A stretch of 21,034 nt of DNA from assembly GCA_964604565.1 (NCBI GenBank), contig CAZRZN010000047.1:1-21034 (forward strand), given 5' to 3'. The position numbers were made by a program, and so were the translations under genes. This stretch comes from CAZRZN01 sp964604565 (GTDB taxonomy: Bacteria > Pseudomonadota > Alphaproteobacteria > Rhodobacterales > Rhodobacteraceae). Position 1 is the stretch's first letter. Each line of letters opens with the position of its first letter. The notes beneath the pieces were generated by a model, which made no database searches, was not told where the DNA came from, and worked only from the letters and a program-made list of their open reading frames with translations. Positions 16,529 to 21,034 of the stretch are shown piece by piece.

Positions 16529-18513
16529 TGACCGCAGATGATGCGCTGCGAAAACTTGCAGAGATCTCCGGTGTGCATCTGGGGTTTCATGACCTCAACG
16601 GTCATGCGCATACCGCCTCTCCGGACACGCTGAGGGCGCTGCTTGGCGGCATGGGCATCGACACCGGATCGGCAGCGGCCGTTCAGGACGCCCTGCGGGC
16701 GGCAACGGCGCGCGAGGCAGAGGCGCGTTTGCCGTCGGAAACCATCGCCAAGGAAGGATCGCAGGTCACGCTCATGGTTTCCGCGCCCTGCGTCTGGATC
16801 CTGCTGGACGAGACCGTCACGGAAATCCAGTCGGGCCGGGCGGACGACAAGATTACGCTCGACCCTTTGCCGATGGGCTATTTCACGCTTCACGTGAAGG
16901 GCCGTGACTGGCAGGCGGAATCGCTGATCCTTTCCGTGCCCGGCCGCGCGCCAACCGTGCCGGACCTTACGGGACGGGAGAAGGGCTGGGGCGTTTGCGG
17001 CGCGCTCTACGGTTTGCGATCCGGCCATAATGGCGGGCTTGGCAGCTATGACGATCTGCCCGGCGTGGTGAACACGCTGGCCACGGCAGGCGCGCAATTC
17101 CTTGGCCTGAACCCCATTCACGCCCTGGGATGGGCCGCCGAGGACATGATCAGCCCCTACTCGCCGACGCATCGCGGTTTCTTCAGCACGGACCATATCG
17201 CGCCCCGCGCGGGACTGGGTGCGACACCTAAGGCCGGATTGATCGACTACACGACGTTCCGCCGCCGCCAGCGCGCGGCCTTGACCGCCGAATTTGCCCG
17301 GTTCGATGTGGCCCCGGAAGCCGACAAGCGCGCCTTTCAACGATTTCGGGCCAAAGGTGCTGCCGCGCTCGACAAATTCGCCCAGTTCGAGGCGCTGAGC
17401 GCCCGGCATGGCGAAGATTTCCGCAAGTGGCCCGCATCCTTGCAGGCCCCCGGACCCGAAGCAGCCCGCGCGGCGGTGGATGGCGTGCGCTTTCATCAAT
17501 GGCTGCAATGGCGTGCCGAAACGCAGATCGACGCGGCGCAGGCTTCGGCGCATCGCGCGGGCATGGACTTTGGACTGTATCTCGACCTTGCGGTTGGCGC
17601 ACGGCCCGGCGGCGCGGAAGTCTGGATGAATCGCAACACCATTGCCTCTGGCGTGACCATCGGGGCGCCTCCGGATCATCTGAACCCGGAGGGCCAGTCC
17701 TGGGATCTGGCGGCTCACGCGCCCGCCCAACTGCGCGCCGCCCACTACAGGCCGCTGCGCGCCATGCTGCGCAAGCTGATGGCCAAGGCGGGCATCCTGC
17801 GCGTCGATCACGCGCTGGGTCTTCTGCGCAGTTTCTGGATTCCAGAGGACGGCAGCCCGGGCGGCTATGTCTCGCAACCCTTCGAAAGCCTGCTGGCGGT
17901 CATCTCGATCGAGGCCGCGCGGGCACGCTGCCTCGTTGTGGGCGAGGACCTCGGCCTGGTGCCTGCGGGCTTTCGGGAACGGTTGAACGACGCGGGTTTG
18001 CTCAGCTACGCGGTTTGGCAATATGAGCGCGACGCCGACGGCACGCTGGTCGCGCCGGAAACCCTGCGACCATTTTCGCTGGCCTGTTTTGGCACCCATG
18101 ACACGCCGACGCTCAAGGGTTTCTGGTACGGGCAGGACATTGCATCCTGGCAAAGCATGCGTTGGTTGACAGGTGACGAGGCACGCAGGCGCCATGACGC
18201 CCGCTCGCGTCAGCGGGCAAGGCTGCGGGCGCTGTGTCATCTCCCACCGCTTGCCTCACCGCAACGGATCGCGGAAGAGGTGCAGGCCCGATTGGCCACG
18301 GCGCCATCCGCGCTGGTGGCGCTGCAACTGGACGATCTGTTAGGGGCCCTCGAGCCGCAAAATCTGCCCGGCACCGTCAGTGAGCATCCCAACTGGCGCC
18401 GCCGCCTGCCCGTGACGGCAGAGGCTTTGCCGCAGGCGTTGTCCCCGGAGCGCATCCGCGCCTTCATGCCCGCAGACCGCAGCGGGACCGTTCAGAAAGG
18501 ACCGACCACATGA
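16525..18513 (+). CDS. malQ: 4-alpha-glucanotransferase (amylomaltase)
   Basis: This GH77 disproportionating enzyme transfers maltodextrin segments between chains, releasing glucose and longer glucans that GlgP can use. The 662-residue length and the roughly 150-residue N-terminal extension before the barrel match the MalQ type of E. coli rather than the short Thermus type. The catalytic residues are present: Asp428 (LRVDHALG), Glu474 (VGEDLGLVP) and Asp526 (GTHDTPTL). ATG 16525 overlaps the glgX stop in ATGATG, and a second in-frame ATG at 16528 would shorten the protein by one residue. Its stop overlaps the pgm start as ATGA. The position between glgX and pgm indicates a role in recycling glycogen breakdown products. 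Confidence 0.94.
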   Translation: MMTADDALRKLAEISGVHLGFHDLNGHAHTASPDTLRALLGGMGIDTGSAAAVQDALRAATAREAEARLPSETIAKEGSQVTLMVSAPCVWILLDETVTEIQSGRADDKITLDPLPMGYFTLHVKGRDWQAESLILSVPGRAPTVPDLTGREKGWGVCGALYGLRSGHNGGLGSYDDLPGVVNTLATAGAQFLGLNPIHALGWAAEDMISPYSPTHRGFFSTDHIAPRAGLGATPKAGLIDYTTFRRRQRAALTAEFARFDVAPEADKRAFQRFRAKGAAALDKFAQFEALSARHGEDFRKWPASLQAPGPEAARAAVDGVRFHQWLQWRAETQIDAAQASAHRAGMDFGLYLDLAVGARPGGAEVWMNRNTIASGVTIGAPPDHLNPEGQSWDLAAHAPAQLRAAHYRPLRAMLRKLMAKAGILRVDHALGLLRSFWIPEDGSPGGYVSQPFESLLAVISIEAARARCLVVGEDLGLVPAGFRERLNDAGLLSYAVWQYERDADGTLVAPETLRPFSLACFGTHDTPTLKGFWYGQDIASWQSMRWLTGDEARRRHDARSRQRARLRALCHLPPLASPQRIAEEVQARLATAPSALVALQLDDLLGALEPQNLPGTVSEHPNWRRRLPVTAEALPQALSPERIRAFMPADRSGTVQKGPTT

Positions 18514-20147
18514 CGCCCATCACCCGCCCGTTGACGCCCTTCGACGGTCAGAAGCCAGGCACATCGGGCCTGCGCAAGAAGACGCGTGTTTTCATGCAGG
18601 AGGGATATCTTGAGGCGTTCGTTCAGGCGATCTTTGACGCGATCGACGGGTGCACGGGCAAGACATTTGTCATCGGCGGCGACGGGCGGTATTTCAACGC
18701 GGAGGCGATCCAGACAATCCTGCGCATGGCCGCCGCGCAGGGGGCACGCCGGACCATCGTGGGACAGGGCGGGCTTCTATCCACACCGGCCGCCTCGCAC
18801 CTGATCCGAAAGCGGGGAGCAGACGGTGGTCTGGTCCTGTCCGCCAGTCACAATCCCGGCGGGATCGATGCGGATTTCGGCCTGAAATACAACATCGCGA
18901 ACGGGGGCCCTGCGCCGGAGACCGTCACCGCCGCGATCTTTGCGGCGACAAAGACGGTCGCAGAGTATCGCACGCTCGATACGGCCGACCTGGACCTTTC
19001 GGCAGTTGGGGAATCCACCCTTGGGGACATGGTCGTGGAGATCGTCGATCCGGTGGCAGACTACGCCGCGCTCATGCAGGATCTGTTCGACTTCGACGCC
19101 ATCCGCAAGATGATCGCCGACGGGTTCACCCTGCGGTTCGACGCAATGCACGCCGTGACCGGGCCCTACGCCAAGACGATCCTCGAAGAGATGTTGGGCG
19201 CGCCCGAAGGATCGGTGATGAACGCCGTGCCTTCGGTGGACTTCGGCAAGGGGCATCCGGATCCGAACCCGATCTGGGCCAAGCCGCTGGTCGATCTTGT
19301 CATGTCGGAAGAGGGTCCGGATTTTGCCGCCGCATCCGATGGCGACGGCGACAGGAACATGATCCTCGGCCGCGGAGTCTATGTCACCCCGTCCGACAGT
19401 CTTGCCGTGCTGGCCGCCAACGCGCATCTGGCGCCAGGATATGCAAAGGGGCTTGCCGGCGTAGCGCGGTCCATGCCCACCAGCCGCGCCGCGGACCGCG
19501 TCGCGGCAAAGCTGGGCATTGCCAGCTTTGAAACGCCGACCGGCTGGAAATTCTTTGGCAATCTGCTGGATGCGGGCAAGGTCACGCTGTGTGGTGAGGA
19601 AAGCGCCGGAACCGGCAGCGACCACGTGCGCGAGAAAGACGGGCTCTGGGCGATCTTGCTCTGGCTGAACATTCTGGCCGTGCGCAAGATCTCGGTGAAG
19701 GATATTCTGCTGGATCATTGGCAGACATATGGCCGAAATTACTATTCGCGGCATGATTACGAGGCGGTCGATTCCGCCGTGGCGGAAGCGATGATGGCCG
19801 AGCTGGAGAGCAAACTGTCCAGCCTTCCCAGCACATCTGTCGGCACACCGGCCAAGACCGTCGCCACAGCGGATCAGTTTTCCTACCAGGATCCGGTGGA
19901 TAGATCGGTCAGCCACAATCAGGGACTTCGCCTGCTGTTCGACGACGATTGTCGCGCGGTGCTGCGCCTTTCGGGGACCGGCACCGAAGGGGCGACGATC
20001 CGTGTCTACCTCGAACGCTATGAACCCGCGCAGGGAGATCTGGAAATCGAGACCCAGGCAGCGCTGCGCGACCTTTCGATGGCCGTGGACGCCCTGACGG
20101 GCCTGAGCGAACGCACCGGCCGAACAGCACCGGACGTGATGACCTGA
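18510..20147 (+). CDS. pgm: Alpha-D-glucose phosphate-specific phosphoglucomutase
   Basis: It interconverts glucose-1-phosphate and glucose-6-phosphate, linking glycogen to glycolysis in both directions. The 545-residue protein is of the Pgm type found in E. coli and belongs to the alpha-D-phosphohexomutase superfamily. The active-site phosphoserine is Ser113 in LSASHNPGG. The metal loop DGDGDRN has Asp277, Asp279 and Asp281, and the sugar-binding loop is CGEESAGTGSDH (361-372). GTSGLRKK near the N-terminus and the phosphate-binding RLSGTGTEGATIRVY near the C-terminus are also intact. ATG 18510 overlaps the malQ stop as ATGA, and AGAAAGGA lies about eight bases upstream. It is the last gene of the operon. 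Confidence 0.96.
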   Translation: MTPITRPLTPFDGQKPGTSGLRKKTRVFMQEGYLEAFVQAIFDAIDGCTGKTFVIGGDGRYFNAEAIQTILRMAAAQGARRTIVGQGGLLSTPAASHLIRKRGADGGLVLSASHNPGGIDADFGLKYNIANGGPAPETVTAAIFAATKTVAEYRTLDTADLDLSAVGESTLGDMVVEIVDPVADYAALMQDLFDFDAIRKMIADGFTLRFDAMHAVTGPYAKTILEEMLGAPEGSVMNAVPSVDFGKGHPDPNPIWAKPLVDLVMSEEGPDFAAASDGDGDRNMILGRGVYVTPSDSLAVLAANAHLAPGYAKGLAGVARSMPTSRAADRVAAKLGIASFETPTGWKFFGNLLDAGKVTLCGEESAGTGSDHVREKDGLWAILLWLNILAVRKISVKDILLDHWQTYGRNYYSRHDYEAVDSAVAEAMMAELESKLSSLPSTSVGTPAKTVATADQFSYQDPVDRSVSHNQGLRLLFDDDCRAVLRLSGTGTEGATIRVYLERYEPAQGDLEIETQAALRDLSMAVDALTGLSERTGRTAPDVMT

Positions 20148-20289
20148 GGTTGAAGATTTGCAGCTGCGCGCGATGCGCAAGCGGCTGATCCGGCCCGCGC
20201 TGCCTAGCCATTGCACGACCACGATCCATTGTCCCGGACCCGGGCGAGCCTGATCCCGGCCAGCGGCGACTGCCCTCCGCCGAATCTGC
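20148..20289. other. Spacer after pgm; no gene seen
   Basis: I find no tRNA, no coding frame with family character, and no terminator immediately after pgm. A short hairpin, TGCGC-gcgat-GCGCA, near 20165-20180 lacks a T-run. The nearest real terminator is at 20374-20396, beyond the candidate rimP promoter. Confidence 0.5.
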
Positions 20290-20318
20290 TTGCACAACGA
20301 TCCGCACAGGCATATACG
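20290..20318 (+). promoter_or_regulatory. Candidate promoter of the rimP-nusA operon
   Basis: TTGCAC (20290-20295) and TATACG (20313-20318) are separated by 17 bases. The -10 keeps TATA, and the -35 keeps TTG. Transcription would start near 20325, giving a leader of about 95 bases before the rimP start. It is the best hexamer pair in this gap, but the assignment is by eye. Confidence 0.45.
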
Positions 20319-20334
20319 ACGCTCAACAGCGGCG

Positions 20335-20355
20335 CCCTCGGGAAATTTCCGGGGG
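20335..20355 (+). promoter_or_regulatory. Upstream hairpin in the rimP leader
   Basis: CCCTCGG (20335-20341) and CCGGGGG (20349-20355) pair over seven base pairs with one G-U wobble around GAAATTT. Its 3' strand overlaps a shorter alternative hairpin, GGTC-catc-GACC (20354-20365), so the leader can fold in more than one way before the terminator. Confidence 0.4.
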
Positions 20356-20373
20356 TCCATCGACCTATAGACG

Positions 20374-20396
20374 ACGGGCCGCTGGCCCGTTTTTTT
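20374..20396 (+). terminator. Strong intrinsic terminator directly before rimP
   Basis: ACGGGCC (20374-20380), loop GCT and GGCCCGT (20384-20390) form a perfect 7-bp stem running into seven T (20390-20396). It ends 22 bases before the rimP ATG, leaving no room for a promoter between them, so rimP transcripts must pass through it. It may also end read-through transcripts from pgm. Confidence 0.9.
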
Positions 20397-20418
20397 GTGC
20401 CCGCAAGGCAGGACCACT

Positions 20419-21009
20419 ATGACCGAACTGATCGCCAAGACCGGGATGGACCGCCGCATTGCCGAGATCATCCAGCCGGTGATCGAGGACATGGGATATG
20501 AACTCGTGCGAATCCGCTTGATGGGGGGACAGACACCGACCCTGCAAATTATGGCGGAACGCCCCGGCGGCGGTATCGAGGTGGATGAATGCGCCGAGAT
20601 CTCTACCGCCGTGAGCGCCGTGCTTGATGTCGAGGATCCGCTTGTCGACGCCTATACGCTGGAAGTGTCCAGCCCCGGGATCGACCGGCCGCTGACGCGG
20701 CTGAAGGACTTCGACACCTATGAGGGCTACGAGGCCAAGCTGGAGACCGTCGAGATGATCGAGGGCCGCAAGCGGTTTCGTGGTATTCTGGCCGGGATAG
20801 AGGACAACGATGTGCTGGTAAACATCGACGAATCGGGGACGGGGGCCGAGCCTGTGACGATCGGGCTGCCTTTTGACTGGCTGGCAGACGCCAAGCTGAT
20901 CCTGACGGACGAACTGATCCGTGAAATGCTCAAGGCGCGCAAGGCCGCCGGCGCGGATGAGACAAAGTTTGATGAGATAGAGACCGACGAGTCTCGCGAC
21001 GAGGAGTAA
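20419..21009 (+). CDS. rimP: Ribosome maturation factor RimP
   Basis: RimP assists assembly of the small ribosomal subunit. The 196-residue product has the N-terminal domain (IIQPVIEDMGYELVRIRL), the hallmark EVSSPGIDRPL, and a C-terminal SH3-like domain (KRFRGILAGIEDNDVLVNID), followed by a charged tail rich in Asp and Glu. ATG 20419 is chosen because AGGA (20410-20413) lies five bases upstream. An upstream in-frame GTG at 20395 falls in the terminator's T-run and is unlikely. The nusA gene begins six bases after the stop, the near-universal bacterial order. Confidence 0.95.
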   Translation: MTELIAKTGMDRRIAEIIQPVIEDMGYELVRIRLMGGQTPTLQIMAERPGGGIEVDECAEISTAVSAVLDVEDPLVDAYTLEVSSPGIDRPLTRLKDFDTYEGYEAKLETVEMIEGRKRFRGILAGIEDNDVLVNIDESGTGAEPVTIGLPFDWLADAKLILTDELIREMLKARKAAGADETKFDEIETDESRDEE

Positions 21010-21014
21010 GAGCC

Positions 21015-21034
21015 ATGGCAATCACTTCTGCCAA
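21015..21034 (+). CDS. nusA: Transcription factor NusA, 5' end only
   Basis: Only the first seven codons are in the window (MAITSAN, the last incomplete). That N-terminus, the GAGGAG ribosome binding site (21001-21006) eight bases upstream, and the position right after rimP together identify nusA, the transcription elongation and termination factor. The gene runs off the window end. Confidence 0.85.

Noticed and set aside
16363..18240. 625-codon minus-strand open frame opposite glgX and malQ
   Set aside because: It is antisense to two intact enzymes with complete catalytic residues. Long antisense frames are expected in GC-rich DNA, and the product is arginine-rich with no domain.
20148..20340. 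Possible tRNA upstream of rimP, as in E. coli where metY precedes rimP
   Set aside because: No T-loop GTTCGA-type sequence, acceptor pairing or anticodon arm could be found in this gap.
18777..20492. 571-codon minus-strand open frame opposite pgm and reaching rimP
   Set aside because: It is the codon-bias shadow of pgm, and it crosses the intrinsic terminator and the start of rimP.

Overview
The window is a high-GC stretch that reads like an alphaproteobacterium of the Rhodobacterales (Roseobacter/Rhodobacter group). This is inferred from a ROK-regulated frcBCA fructose transporter, an uninterrupted glgP-glgB-glgC-glgA-glgX-malQ-pgm operon, and a rimP-nusA junction; no taxonomic marker is present. 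The first 31 bases are not genomic: they match the Illumina TruSeq read-2 adapter, so the contig begins at an untrimmed library end and genuine sequence starts at about base 32.

Layout: (1) 262-2264, a universal stress protein followed closely by an AGCS-type sodium:alanine/glycine symporter, ending at an intrinsic terminator. (2) 2398-6912, a divergent fructose locus. The ROK repressor gene frcR is on the minus strand, and frcB (periplasmic binding protein), frcC (permease) and frcA (ATPase) are on the plus strand. The shared promoter region holds a 40-bp imperfect palindrome with a TTGACA hexamer near each end. (3) 7082-20147, a glycogen and maltodextrin operon encoding glycogen phosphorylase, branching enzyme, ADP-glucose pyrophosphorylase, glycogen synthase, debranching enzyme, 4-alpha-glucanotransferase and phosphoglucomutase. 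Four junctions are ATGA overlaps, and one has a single-base gap. (4) 20290-21034, the start of the rimP-nusA transcription/translation operon, with a strong intrinsic terminator placed between a candidate promoter and the rimP ribosome binding site.

How it fits together: FrcBCA would bring in fructose. After phosphorylation by a kinase not present here, and isomerisation, Pgm makes glucose-1-phosphate, GlgC makes ADP-glucose, and GlgA and GlgB build glycogen. GlgP, GlgX and MalQ break it down and recycle the short glucans, and Pgm returns glucose-1-phosphate to glycolysis. No obvious terminator separates frcA from glgP, so fructose-dependent read-through into the glycogen genes is possible but unproven.

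I see no convincing new defence, mobile or secretion system: the coding content is conventional. The points worth a second look are mostly regulatory: the frcR/frcB palindrome, the hairpins and small repeat between the frc genes, the rimP leader terminator, and two residue-level oddities in GlgC and GlgX.
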